A model generated the notes under the pieces. It had not been told where the DNA came from, made no database searches, and saw only the letters and a list, made by a program, of their open reading frames with translations. Positions 17,859 through 25,608 of a stretch of DNA of 64,000 nucleotides are shown piece after piece. The translations under genes were made by a program, and so were the position numbers. Position 1 is the first letter of the stretch, and each line of letters starts with the position of its first letter. The DNA is taken from positions 46,901 to 110,900 of the forward strand of contig JBAZWT010000002.1 in the NCBI GenBank assembly GCA_041660205.1, read 5' to 3'. The DNA is from Candidatus Babeliales bacterium (GTDB lineage: Bacteria; Babelota; Babeliae; Babelales; Chromulinivoraceae).

Positions 17859-18974
17859 CTATGATTTTTTATTCAAACGCACTGGCTTATAGCGTTCTAT
17901 TTGGTTTCGTATAATTGCAAATGGCTTTTGAGTGGTTGGCATTTCAATTGTCTCCAATTCTTTGATCAAACGACTCCAACTGTATATATCATTTTTTACA
18001 ATAATCTTTTTCAATTCATCAAGCGTTATCGTCTCTAATGCTTTCTTGAGACCAAAAAATTGTACTATTTGTTTCGGTTTAAGTGTTGGATTATGTAGCG
18101 CCAACATGGTCAACATAGATCTATCGTTTTGGGGCTTGAAATCAATAAAGGATGAACGTTTACACTCAAGCACTGATACATAGTGCAGCAATACTTTTCG
18201 AGCAATAGAAGATCGAAAAAGTTTGCTAAACGTTAAGTCATTTTTTATGTTTAGTTTTGAAAAAAGTGATTGTATTTTGTTGCGCTTGTTCAGTCGTATT
18301 TCCATACGAAGTAATTCAAATTTTTTACGAGCAGTTCGCACTTTGCTGAGTGTTTTCATATCGAAAAAATTATCAGGATCGATTGCTCGCTTTCTACTAA
18401 TTTTAGATTTTTCTAAATCATAAATTTTGTCATAAAAAACCATTTCATAACTATTACAATGGTACTTAAAACAATGACCAGCATTGCGGTAATCAGTTTG
18501 ATTATTGTCCAGGCGGCCTGACATGGCAGTTTCTTTAATCTTTTGAATGAAATGAAATGGCGTTGAACCATCAGTCAGTACAATGTTTTTTGAGAAGTGA
18601 ATTGCAAGCACTGCTGCATTCTGCAAATCTTGTGCATATATTTCTACACCCATATCAAACAAAACAGTATTGAGTTTAGTAATCACATCGCCAAAATCTT
18701 TTTGTTGTAGTTCTTCGATATTATTACCAAACATTAATTTCGGAATTGAAAATTCAATAGTGAGCATAATTTCAGAAATACCCTGAAGGTTTTTCCGTCT
18801 GGATAACGTTAACCGAGGTTTGTATATACCAGACTTAAGTTCTTTTGTTGTTGGGTTTAAAACAGCTTTAATAGCTCTGTTGTGATAGATTAAATCAGCA
18901 CTTGGAGTAAACTCACTGGGTTTAACAATCTTAAATTGTGGGGGTGGTATCAGCAGGATGATAGTGTCAATCAT
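17859..18974 (-). CDS. Phage/plasmid replication protein, gene II/X-like
   Basis: 371 aa. It begins MIDTIIL.IP and contains 'IEFSIPKLMFGNN', 'LAIHFSKNIVLTDG' (about 125-138), 'FKYHCNSYEMVFYDKIYDL' and 'LLRMEIRLNKRNKI', which recall the rolling-circle initiators of the filamentous-phage gene II/X family and their plasmid relatives. That recognition is from memory; active-site residues were not assigned. No ribosome site is evident, the leader being pyrimidine-rich. It suggests that the island derives from a replicating element. Upstream of it are a divergent membrane-protein gene and small minus-strand genes. Confidence 0.6.
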   Translation of the reverse strand: MIDTIILLIPPPQFKIVKPSEFTPSADLIYHNRAIKAVLNPTTKELKSGIYKPRLTLSRRKNLQGISEIMLTIEFSIPKLMFGNNIEELQQKDFGDVITKLNTVLFDMGVEIYAQDLQNAAVLAIHFSKNIVLTDGSTPFHFIQKIKETAMSGRLDNNQTDYRNAGHCFKYHCNSYEMVFYDKIYDLEKSKISRKRAIDPDNFFDMKTLSKVRTARKKFELLRMEIRLNKRNKIQSLFSKLNIKNDLTFSKLFRSSIARKVLLHYVSVLECKRSSFIDFKPQNDRSMLTMLALHNPTLKPKQIVQFFGLKKALETITLDELKKIIVKNDIYSWSRLIKELETIEMPTTQKPFAIIRNQIERYKPVRLNKKS

Positions 18975-19056
18975 GGTGGGGAGGGGTAAAGATTGTTATA
19001 AAGGTATTGTGAATATAGTTATAAATGATTTAAGAAAAATATAAAAGGTAAATTGA

Positions 19057-19395
19057 ATGTACAAATTTATTCCTAAAAACTTAACACATATTATTGAAAC
19101 TTCTAAGGATGAACAAGTAAAAAAATTATGTAAAAACTATTGCTGGAATTTAATTATATTTTTAATTGTTTTTGGCTTAATTGATATAATTCGATTATTT
19201 TTTATGGTTACTAATATTAGTTATAAGCATGAATTCTTTAGATTGTTAAGCATAATATTTGGTGTAATTGCTATTGCTGGCAATCCAGGATGGAAAATTC
19301 AATCATGGGCAGGTGAAAATCCAGTAGAAAAATGGAATAATTGGATCATCCTTATATTAGTCTCTATTAGTGGATTCATTAGTATGTTTTTGTAA
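19057..19395 (+). CDS. Small membrane protein of the island
   Basis: 112 aa. A soluble N-terminal helix, then three hydrophobic segments at about 32-52, 61-75 and 95-112 (LIIFLIVFGLIDIIRLFFMV, LLSIIFGVIAIAG, WIILILVSISGFISMFL). AAAAGGTAAATTG precedes ATG. Very low GC. It diverges from the replication gene. Family not recognised. Confidence 0.55.
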   Translation: MYKFIPKNLTHIIETSKDEQVKKLCKNYCWNLIIFLIVFGLIDIIRLFFMVTNISYKHEFFRLLSIIFGVIAIAGNPGWKIQSWAGENPVEKWNNWIILILVSISGFISMFL

Positions 19396-19687
19396 AATTC
19401 AAAAATAATTGAACCAACACCCACCCACAGCCCCAAGCAAACACCCTTAGAAACAAAGAAGGCCCGCATAGTTGCGAGCCTTTTGTTTTTCTTGGACTAA
19501 TATTATTTTCTTTTTCTAGAGACGATTGCAATGAATCTTTCATGCGTCTTTCGATTTTCATCAATAATGAATAAAATTGTACCAAGCTCATACAGTCTTG
19601 TGGGGACAATACGAAGCAAACAGAACCTGGTTTATAAGTTACTACCTGTCGACGTGCGACAGAAGTAACTTTACGTCCACGGACCAT
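19379..19687 (-). CDS. Small hypothetical protein of the island
   Basis: 102 aa. AAAAGGATATTTC is a good ribosome site. The first 72 residues are basic and polar (MVRGRKVTSVARRQVVTYKP...). The last 30 are hydrophobic but are encoded across and beyond the terminator hairpin at 19457, in the 3' end of the convergent gene, so the true product may end earlier or the gene may be decayed. Family not recognised. Confidence 0.45.
   Translation of the reverse strand: MVRGRKVTSVARRQVVTYKPGSVCFVLSPQDCMSLVQFYSLLMKIERRMKDSLQSSLEKENNISPRKTKGSQLCGPSLFLRVFAWGCGWVLVQLFLNFTKTY
19457..19492. terminator. Terminator-like hairpin, probably bidirectional
   Basis: AAGGCCCGCA and TGCGAGCCTT pair around TAGT with a single mismatch; TTTTGTTTTT follows on the plus strand. 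It would end the membrane-protein gene at 19057-19395. On the minus strand the mismatch becomes a G-U pair, but the T run is weak. Confidence 0.65.
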
Positions 19688-19768
19688 GAAATATCCTTTT
19701 CATGCAACTATTACCATAGGCAGTAGTTGATCAACACTTAAATAAAAATTAAAACTGAACGGGGGAAA

Positions 19769-19870
19769 TTAGAGAGTGATTTCTGTGTAATCAGAAACAG
19801 ATAAACTCGTTGTTAAACGAATTCCATATTTGTGAGCACAAAGCTTCACAGAAATATTTAGTTGTTTCAT
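19769..19870 (-). CDS. 33-residue peptide gene
   Basis: A very short frame (MKQLNISVKLCAHKYGIRL... ending TEITL) with an excellent ribosome site, TAAGGAGTAATC, directly before ATG. It lies upstream of the 102-aa gene on the same strand, probably in one transcript. The peptide has strand-like alternation and no signal peptide. It could be a small phage or plasmid protein or a leader peptide. Confidence 0.4.
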   Translation of the reverse strand: MKQLNISVKLCAHKYGIRLTTSLSVSDYTEITL

Positions 19871-19944
19871 GATTACTCCTTAGGGCTTTGACATTTTCTT
19901 TTGAAAGATGCTGTAGATCATAACAACAGTTTTTTAAAAAGCAA

Positions 19945-20565
19945 TTATTTAGTTTTAATGGAAAATTGGTTAGTAATAATCATCCATGATTGCTTTACAA
20001 AAAGAATAAAAGATTCAATTAAAAAGAACAATAACGGTAATCCAAACACAAACCCAAAAACATTTCCTTCCATACCAGGATAAACAAATGTTTTTAATGT
20101 GATATATCCATAAATTGCGAAAAATATATGTAAAGCGTTTATGTGTATAACATAAGACAATAATAATATAAAAAAAATAAAGAATGCGAAATCTATATTT
20201 TCCAGTATTAAGTTGGGAAACATCATCCACAACATGGGATTTATTAATAATAAACTGTTAATTGTAAGTAACGTTGTATGAATTGGATAAGACTTAATAC
20301 CTGTATTATAATTCAACAAATGGGAAAAGTTATTTTTTGTTATTAAAGAAATGAAATACAATAATGCATACCATCCAATATTAAATATTACAGCATAGGA
20401 ACAATAAATTTTTCCATATATTAATGTTACATTGGTACTGCTTGAAAAGGTAATATCTAAGTCCTTCCCTAAATAAAAAATAAATAAAGCTATGGTTATC
20501 GGATGAGTTATAGAGAAAATAAATAACCAAACAACTTTAAGCAAACCATTTACTTTTGTATTCAT
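19945..20565 (-). CDS. Multi-pass membrane protein downstream of the ankyrin gene
   Basis: 206 aa with about five or six hydrophobic segments (for example LLKVVWLFIFSITHPITIAL at 8-27 and FAFFIFFILLLSYVIHI near 126-142). The ankyrin gene ends 8 bases before this start, and the ribosome site AAGGTTC straddles the gap, so the two genes form one operon. Extremely AT-rich. Family not recognised; it may partner the ankyrin protein. Confidence 0.55.
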   Translation of the reverse strand: MNTKVNGLLKVVWLFIFSITHPITIALFIFYLGKDLDITFSSSTNVTLIYGKIYCSYAVIFNIGWYALLYFISLITKNNFSHLLNYNTGIKSYPIHTTLLTINSLLLINPMLWMMFPNLILENIDFAFFIFFILLLSYVIHINALHIFFAIYGYITLKTFVYPGMEGNVFGFVFGLPLLFFLIESFILFVKQSWMIITNQFSIKTK

Positions 20566-20572
20566 AAGAACC

Positions 20573-22111
20573 TTAGATATTTGATAATAAAATAACTACC
20601 TGTTCGTGACCTTGTTGATTAGCATAAAATTGAGCTATTCTATTTTCTTTGTCTTGTAAATGAGCATTAGCGCCATTTAATAAAAGAAGTTGTATTATTT
20701 CAATATTGCCTGTCCCGGCAGCATAATGCAAAGGAGTTTTGTTACTATCATCTTGAGCATTTATGTTGGCACCATGTTTTAATAATATTTTTACGATTTC
20801 GATATGTTGCATAATGACTGCAACATGTAAGGCTGTCATATTAAGATCATAAATTTCATTTGATGAAGCACCATGTTCAAGCAATATTTTCACTATTGGT
20901 GTATATCCTTTGATAATAGAAATTTTAAGGAGTGGAGGCGCATTATTATAATGTTTTGTTATTAAACCGTTGATATCAGCATAATATTTAATAAGCAATT
21001 CTATGATCTTTATATTGTCATAATAAGCAGCATGATTTAATACAGTCAATCCTGAGTTGTCTTGTAAATGAACATTAGCACCATGTAACATTAAATTTTC
21101 TACTATTTTAAAAAAACCTTTAATAGCAGCATATGTTAATGGAGGATGCCCAGAAATATCTGTTAAATTTACCAAAGCTGCATTGGAAAGTAATATATTT
21201 ACGGTTTCGATATAACCTTGCCTGACGGCGAAATGCAATGATGATAAGCCATCATTCATTTGTTGATTAATATTGGCATTATGAAGTAGAAGAAACTTAA
21301 CAAGTTCATTATATCCATTATGGGAAGCGTAATGTAGTGCGGTACTTCCTTCATTATCAGCGGCATTAACCTGAGCTCCTTGTAAAACTAAGGTTTTTGC
21401 TATTTGAATATGTCCTGTTTTTGCTGCTAAAATTAAAGCTGTTTTACCTGTCTCGTCTTTAGCTTCTATGTCCGCCCCTTGCAAAATAAGTGCTTTTATT
21501 ATTTCAGTATTATCAGTCACCAAACAAGCAAGTAGTAAAGGCGTTAAACCAAAGCGACCTATTTTTGTGATATTACTACCATGTGCTATTAACATTAAAA
21601 CTATTTGTGTATGTTTTTCAACAATAGCTATGGACAGTGCTGTTAATTCATCCGTATCTGAAATATTTATATCTGCACCATGTTCTAATAATATTTTTAC
21701 AATTTCAGTATGACCTTTGATGATGGCATCAAATAAAGCTGTGCGTCCATTTTTATCTTTTGCATTTACTGATATACCTTGAGTAAGAAGCTTTTTTATT
21801 TTTTCTGTATCATTGCATTCAATAGCATCATATAAATTCTTTGCGTCGTTAGTAACAGTGGATGCTTTGACAGCGCCTTGCCCTTCATTTTTTTGATCAT
21901 TATTTGGACTACTATAACAGTAGTAAATCAACGCACTCATCGCAGCCATAGCGCATCCAGCAGCGACAACCTTAATTAAGAAACGTCGATCTTCACATAA
22001 TCGTTCATCTCTGTAGGCAAGATCATCTATAAAGGCAGTAGAAAAATCACACTGTATTGGTGCGATAGAATGTAAAATCATAAGACTTGTAAGAAAAAAT
22101 TTAAGCTTCAT
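20573..22111 (-). CDS. Membrane-anchored ankyrin repeat protein
   Basis: 512 aa. Signal peptide (1-21), a further hydrophobic helix (about 47-67, VVAAGCAMAAMSALIYYCY), then about thirteen ankyrin repeats filling residues 88-510, with the canonical pattern TALxxAxxxGHxEIVKxLLxHGADIN in most. One repeat around residue 390 is longer (KYYADINGLITKHYNNAPP). Ankyrin arrays mediate protein-protein contacts and are common effectors in intracellular bacteria, although here the export signal could equally place it in the periplasm. First gene of an operon with the membrane protein at 19945. Repeats are diverged, so the array is not a recent expansion. Confidence 0.9.
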   Translation of the reverse strand: MKLKFFLTSLMILHSIAPIQCDFSTAFIDDLAYRDERLCEDRRFLIKVVAAGCAMAAMSALIYYCYSSPNNDQKNEGQGAVKASTVTNDAKNLYDAIECNDTEKIKKLLTQGISVNAKDKNGRTALFDAIIKGHTEIVKILLEHGADINISDTDELTALSIAIVEKHTQIVLMLIAHGSNITKIGRFGLTPLLLACLVTDNTEIIKALILQGADIEAKDETGKTALILAAKTGHIQIAKTLVLQGAQVNAADNEGSTALHYASHNGYNELVKFLLLHNANINQQMNDGLSSLHFAVRQGYIETVNILLSNAALVNLTDISGHPPLTYAAIKGFFKIVENLMLHGANVHLQDNSGLTVLNHAAYYDNIKIIELLIKYYADINGLITKHYNNAPPLLKISIIKGYTPIVKILLEHGASSNEIYDLNMTALHVAVIMQHIEIVKILLKHGANINAQDDSNKTPLHYAAGTGNIEIIQLLLLNGANAHLQDKENRIAQFYANQQGHEQVVILLSNI

Positions 22112-22284
22112 GAAAATAACCCTTGAGGTAAAGGTAAAAATGATTGAAACAGTATAACGCTTTATCTATTGTTTTAAATCTATTTTTATAACAGCTATTG
22201 AATGCTTAATGTGGCACAAAAAGCTTTCAGACTCTTTCAACTTAAAGTAATAGATGCATTACGAAATAGTTAAGAAACATTTAC

Positions 22285-22315
22285 AAAAAAGCCCCTGAAT
22301 TTCAGAGGCTTTTTT
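22285..22315. terminator. Orphan bidirectional terminator-like hairpin
   Basis: AAAAAAGCCCCTGAA and TTCAGAGGCTTTTTT form a near-perfect palindrome with T runs on both sides. No gene ends nearby on either strand, so it may be the remnant of a lost gene or end a small RNA. Confidence 0.6.
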
Positions 22316-22540
22316 GTTAGCACGAAGTTACTTTTTACTCATGTTTAAATATTTTTCACATTTTCAAATTAAACGTTCTAAATATCGTCTGAATCGACTG
22401 AAGCGAGAATTCTATTGGTATATTTGATTCTCTGAATGTGTTTGAAAACGAACACCAGCTTTCGCTAAAGCTTCAGCTGGCACGCCATCACTGAATGAAG
22501 AAGATATTAATCGAAGAAATAAACTTGAAATACAATGCGA

Positions 22541-22614
22541 AAGCTGTCCGCCGAAGTAAGCGATTTGGGCGTAGCGTTTACGCGAAGACCAAGAGACACG
22601 TAGGCTGGACTATG
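22541..22614. repeat. GC-rich palindromic repeat next to the GIY-YIG gene
   Basis: Contains GTCCGCCGAAG and the inverted pair GCGTAG/TTTACGC, standing out in GC from its AT-rich surroundings. The core CTTCGGCGGAC recurs at 62157-62167 and, as CTTCGACGGAC, at 36341-36351. Confidence 0.5.
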
Positions 22615-22635
22615 AAAATAAAAAGTCATTAAAAA

Positions 22636-22878
22636 ATGTTTTACGTTTATATTATTCAATCTATAAAATTCCCTGATCAAATATATATTGGTTGTACGCA
22701 AGATTTTAATAAGCGACTATCGAATCATAATTGTAGTACAATACCACATACTGAAAAATATAAACCATGGAAGTTGGTTACTTATTCAATTTTTGAAGAT
22801 AGAGAAATCGCTTATAAATATGAAGAATATTTGAAGTCTGGATCTGGTCGGGCATTCGCGAAAAAAAGATTTTGGTAG
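22636..22878 (+). CDS. GIY-YIG nuclease domain protein
   Basis: 80 aa, a complete single domain. FYVYIIQS (2-9) is the GIY-equivalent strand, IYIG (16-19) the YIG strand, R27 in 'NKRLSNH' the catalytic Arg, and the Glu near residue 62 in 'YEEYLKSGSGRAFAKKRFW' the metal ligand. The tail SGSGxAFAxKR is characteristic of a small GIY-YIG subfamily found in many copies in diverse bacteria. Members of this fold cut DNA in repair, recombination and mobile introns; the role of this subgroup is not established. It is embedded in GC-rich palindromic sequence upstream. Confidence 0.88.
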   Translation: MFYVYIIQSIKFPDQIYIGCTQDFNKRLSNHNCSTIPHTEKYKPWKLVTYSIFEDREIAYKYEEYLKSGSGRAFAKKRFW

Positions 22879-22890
22879 TTTTGTATCAGG

Positions 22891-22908
22891 CTTGTGCCAA
22901 CGCACAAG
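22891..22908. other. Hairpin between the GIY-YIG gene and the next start
   Basis: CTTGTGC pairs with GCACAAG around CAAC. It stands 7 bases ahead of the GGAG ribosome site of the next gene and has no T run, so it may modulate translation or processing instead of ending transcription. Confidence 0.5.
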
Positions 22909-22926
22909 TTACATGGAGTGACTGTT

Positions 22927-23484
22927 ATGAAAGTAAATATCTCGTACAATAAAAAATCTAAAGATACCGTAAAAGTATCCGTAGAAGAACGTGATCTCTG
23001 GAGTGCAGACGTAACTCTTGCAAGAGTTATTTATCCAATTCTTAAAAAATATCGCAAATTTCATGACAAAAATAATGCTGGTTTCCCTATGGATTTTTCT
23101 CAAGATCCAACCAAGCCTGAAGGCCCAGATAATTGCGATCGGTATGAAGATTGGATAAAATGTCTGGATGCAATGGTTTACTACTTTGAGTGGATTGCAA
23201 AAGACGGTGATTGGGATGGTCCAACTGTTTCAGAGTATCATAAAGAATGTGATAGATTACTTGCCCCTCATAAAAAAGAGCTCAAAAAATTAGAACAAGA
23301 AGATAAGTTGCGATTTGCACAATTGGTTGGACCAGGTGCTTTGCCATCGTTGGCATTTAATCGTAGATCAGAAATCACACGTCCAGCTTTTGATAAATTA
23401 CGGCCAGAGGCAGAAAAACATCGTCAAAAAAATCAAAACGATTTGGATTTGTTTGCAAAATATTTTGGAGCTCTTTGGACATAA
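22927..23484 (+). CDS. Phage-like conserved protein of unknown function
   Basis: 185 aa from ATG 22927, chosen for the GGAG 7 bases upstream. An alternative GTG at 22894 would lie in the hairpin. The pattern 'LWSADVTLARVIYPILKKYRKF' followed by 'DCDRYEDWIKCLDAMVYYFEWI'-like spacing (conserved W, D and acidic residues) resembles small phage proteins of unknown function that share an 'aromatic-D-TLA-x-I-P-L' start and a WxxxLDxM motif. This recognition is tentative. The second half is charged and helical. Co-oriented with the GIY-YIG gene. Confidence 0.5.
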   Translation: MKVNISYNKKSKDTVKVSVEERDLWSADVTLARVIYPILKKYRKFHDKNNAGFPMDFSQDPTKPEGPDNCDRYEDWIKCLDAMVYYFEWIAKDGDWDGPTVSEYHKECDRLLAPHKKELKKLEQEDKLRFAQLVGPGALPSLAFNRRSEITRPAFDKLRPEAEKHRQKNQNDLDLFAKYFGALWT

Positions 23485-23500
23485 TTACATTCAAATGTTG

Positions 23501-23890
23501 CTATGTTGATTGTAACTTATTAAGTTCTTTTCTTAAAAAAGGCGAATAGGTTTTAATGTTTTTGTATATCTGGTCGGCTAAATCCTGTTTATAGGTATGA
23601 GAAGTGAGATTGCGATCTTCAAGCATTTTTAGCCATATTTTTTCATCACTGATGAGTTTCGTGGCATATGATTGCTGCATGACAGGCTTGGGACCAAACA
23701 CTTCAATACCATGATCATCAGCAAGCTTTTTTTTCAATGCTTTCCAAAAAAGTTCGATGGTGAACTCAAATCGTTGAATGGTTCCATCTATTTCTAGTCG
23801 GTTGCTGCCGACGGGTGCTTGAATTGCTTTTTCGAGTTGAGTCAATGCTTTTTCTAATTGCTCAAAAACTTTTGAAGTTTCTGGTGTCAT
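23501..23890 (-). CDS. HI0074-family nucleotidyltransferase partner (HEPN-like)
   Basis: 129 aa, all helical. The pattern 'FEQLEKALTQLEKAIQ' then 'IDGTIQRFEFTIELFWKALKKKL' and 'MLEDRNLTSHTYKQDLAD' is the HI0074/substrate-binding family, with the RFEFTxELxWK helix and the RNxxSHxY motif. Such proteins pair with minimal nucleotidyltransferases; related HEPN/MNT pairs act as toxin-antitoxin modules. It overlaps the nucleotidyltransferase stop by 4 bases (ATGA). Confidence 0.85.
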   Translation of the reverse strand: MTPETSKVFEQLEKALTQLEKAIQAPVGSNRLEIDGTIQRFEFTIELFWKALKKKLADDHGIEVFGPKPVMQQSYATKLISDEKIWLKMLEDRNLTSHTYKQDLADQIYKNIKTYSPFLRKELNKLQST

Positions 23891-24411
23891 AGTCTTACTC
23901 CATCCTTTAAAATGCTATTTTTAAAATCAAGGTCTTGAACTTGATCAAGCCGTACACAATCAATTAAAAGTAAGGTATCAGCATCATCAACTATATCAAG
24001 TACTTCCTGCCACTGATCGCTGGTTGCAGTAGGACAAACGATAGCAAGATCAATGTCAGATCGAAATTTATTTGTTCCTCGAGCTCGAGAGCCAAAAAGC
24101 AAGACTTGCTGCACAAAGGGTAGACTTTTTATTTTTGAAATAAATTTATAGTTTCGGATGTCATCAATCTCATTTAAATTTTTGCTAGACCATCCTATAT
24201 ATTTGTGACAAACGTGACATGCAACTCTTTGATCATTGAGAATTCCCACAAGTAAATTTTCGATGTTTTGTTTAAAACCTCTTTTGATGTTTTTTTCAAG
24301 AAAGTAAGGTAAAATTACAGTTTTAAAAACAGTATACATTTCACCAAGTAGATATCCCGAGAGCTCTGACTTTGTCATAACATTAAAACATTGTTGACAG
24401 ACTATAGACAT
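23887..24411 (-). CDS. Minimal nucleotidyltransferase with N-terminal Cys-pair domain
   Basis: 174 aa from the ATG at 24411, behind AGGTGAT; upstream in-frame codons (GTG at 24546) have no ribosome site and would overlap the divergent gene. The C-terminal part is a MNT-type nucleotidyltransferase: GSRARG (107-112) and the metal pair D119/D121 in FRSDIDLAI. The first 95 residues are an added domain with two CxxC pairs (C5/C8 and C65/C68), probably a split zinc finger. It is the first gene of the pair with HI0074. The pair could be a toxin-antitoxin or a nucleotide-modifying unit. Confidence 0.8.
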   Translation of the reverse strand: MSIVCQQCFNVMTKSELSGYLLGEMYTVFKTVILPYFLEKNIKRGFKQNIENLLVGILNDQRVACHVCHKYIGWSSKNLNEIDDIRNYKFISKIKSLPFVQQVLLFGSRARGTNKFRSDIDLAIVCPTATSDQWQEVLDIVDDADTLLLIDCVRLDQVQDLDFKNSILKDGVRL

Positions 24412-24514
24412 CATATCACCTGTGATTGTTGCAAAGTTATAGAAGTGATTTGTATCATACTGCAAACGGGTAATGATTTCAATATTGAGCTTTTGGGGAA
24501 AAAGGATATTGCCA

Positions 24515-24955
24515 ATGAAAATAATACAATCATTATGGTTAACCACAATATGTCTTGTTAGCTTTTCTAAAATGCATGCAAAGCAAGAAAATATGTATCA
24601 ATATTTATTGCGTACCTATGAAGAAATTTGTCAACGCGACGATGATGATCAGAACAAAATAAAAGATCTAAAAATATTGTTAGAGGAAAGTGAAAAATAT
24701 TACGAAGGATTACCTTCAACTCCTGATCCTGCACGCCATATCTGCTGGCTTATGTGCTGGAGTATCATTGCATACAACAATTGTATCAGTAAGGGATTTA
24801 TTTTTTATCTATCTTCTTTTGCGGCTACATATAAAGCAGTACAACTTTTGGATGATATGAGTAGACATGGACAAAAAGATAAAATTAGAGAGCGATATGC
24901 TCGACTAGAAAGTTTGATGGCTGGCATTCAAGCACGATTAGATCAAAGTAAATAA
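24515..24955 (+). CDS. Exported hypothetical helical protein
   Basis: 146 aa from ATG 24515, with AAAGGAT 7 bases upstream and a signal peptide (MKIIQSLWLTTICLVSFSKMHA). An in-frame ATG at 24473 lacks a ribosome site. The mature part is helical and charged, with one hydrophobic stretch (ICWLMCWSIIAYNNCISKGF). It diverges from the nucleotidyltransferase gene, the shared promoter region being about 24415-24510. Family not recognised. Confidence 0.55.
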   Translation: MKIIQSLWLTTICLVSFSKMHAKQENMYQYLLRTYEEICQRDDDDQNKIKDLKILLEESEKYYEGLPSTPDPARHICWLMCWSIIAYNNCISKGFIFYLSSFAATYKAVQLLDDMSRHGQKDKIRERYARLESLMAGIQARLDQSK

Positions 24956-25266
24956 CAATCAGAACTGGATGCTTAATGCAATACAAACTTTTTACAGACC
25001 AAACTTACTATAAACTCAATCTCATGGTTCCTGAATGAGTCAACCAGCAGACACCAGTCTTCGTTCCTTCGAAACTTCGTCTGGCTGCGCCGCTAAATAG
25101 GCATGAAAAGCAAAAGAAATATTGATAATAAAAAACGAAAACTGCCTAAAGAAGCTTTTGCATACAATAACTTTAAATCTCGCGATCACCGCCAGCTTAA
25201 AAGGTTAGAGATGACTAAATAATCATGACCCAAACCATTTACACAAATTACTTTACAGATACTTTA
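24956..25266. other. Intergenic region with repeat remnants
   Basis: 311 bases. Positions 24965-25100 resemble the region 22200-22500 (GGATGCTTAATG then ACAAACTTTTTACAGAC; CTGAATGAGT; ACACCAGTCTTCGTT; CTTCGTCTGGCTGCGCC). A 39-residue basic frame (25103-25222) is present but has no ribosome site, and I do not call it a gene. Probably the right edge of the accessory island. Confidence 0.45.
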
Positions 25267-25608
25267 CTATATCTTTTTGACAAACTCAGATTTCAAACCA
25301 ACCTTCCCAAATCCATCAACTTTGCAATCAATATTATGATCTTCATCAACCAACCGTATGTTTTTTACTTTTGTACCAGATTTTATGGTCGATGAACTCC
25401 CTTTTAGTTTAAGGTCTTTGATGAGTACTACAGAGTCACCATCATTCAAGATATTTCCATTCGCATCTTTGACAATCTTTTTATCTTCAGCATTTTCACT
25501 TTCTACTTCTTCGTTCCACTCATGAGCACATTCTGGACAAATCAAAATTCCATTATTTTCATAAGTATACTCTGAACTACATTTTGGACACTTTGGTAAA
25601 TTAATCAT
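25267..25608 (-). CDS. PhnA/YjdM-family zinc ribbon protein
   Basis: 113 aa, full length. An N-terminal zinc ribbon has CPKC (7-10) and CPEC (24-27); a linker and the C-terminal KOW-like domain follow ('[26 protein letters not shown]', '[16 protein letters not shown]'), ending in LKSEFVKK. This is the typical YjdM pattern. Despite the name, the family is not required for phosphonate use and its role is unclear. TTAGGAG precedes the start. Confidence 0.92.
   Translation of the reverse strand: MINLPKCPKCSSEYTYENNGILICPECAHEWNEEVESENAEDKKIVKDANGNILNDGDSVVLIKDLKLKGSSSTIKSGTKVKNIRLVDEDHNIDCKVDGFGKVGLKSEFVKKI

Larger units (their letters stand above)
22112..22635. other. Non-coding region with orphan hairpin and GC-rich palindromic remnants
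   Basis: 524 bases between the ankyrin gene and the GIY-YIG gene. It holds the ankyrin promoter region, an orphan terminator-like hairpin (22285-22315), a degenerate repeat also seen near 24960-25100, and GC-rich palindromic sequence (CCAGCTTTCGCTAAAGCTTC at 22454, CTGTCCGCCGAAG at 22544, GGGCGTAGCGTTTACGCGAAG at 22567). No coding frame is convincing. Confidence 0.5.

Noticed and set aside
25103..25222. 39-residue basic frame near the island edge
   Set aside because: No ribosome site and it lies in degenerate repeat sequence; kept only as a remark.
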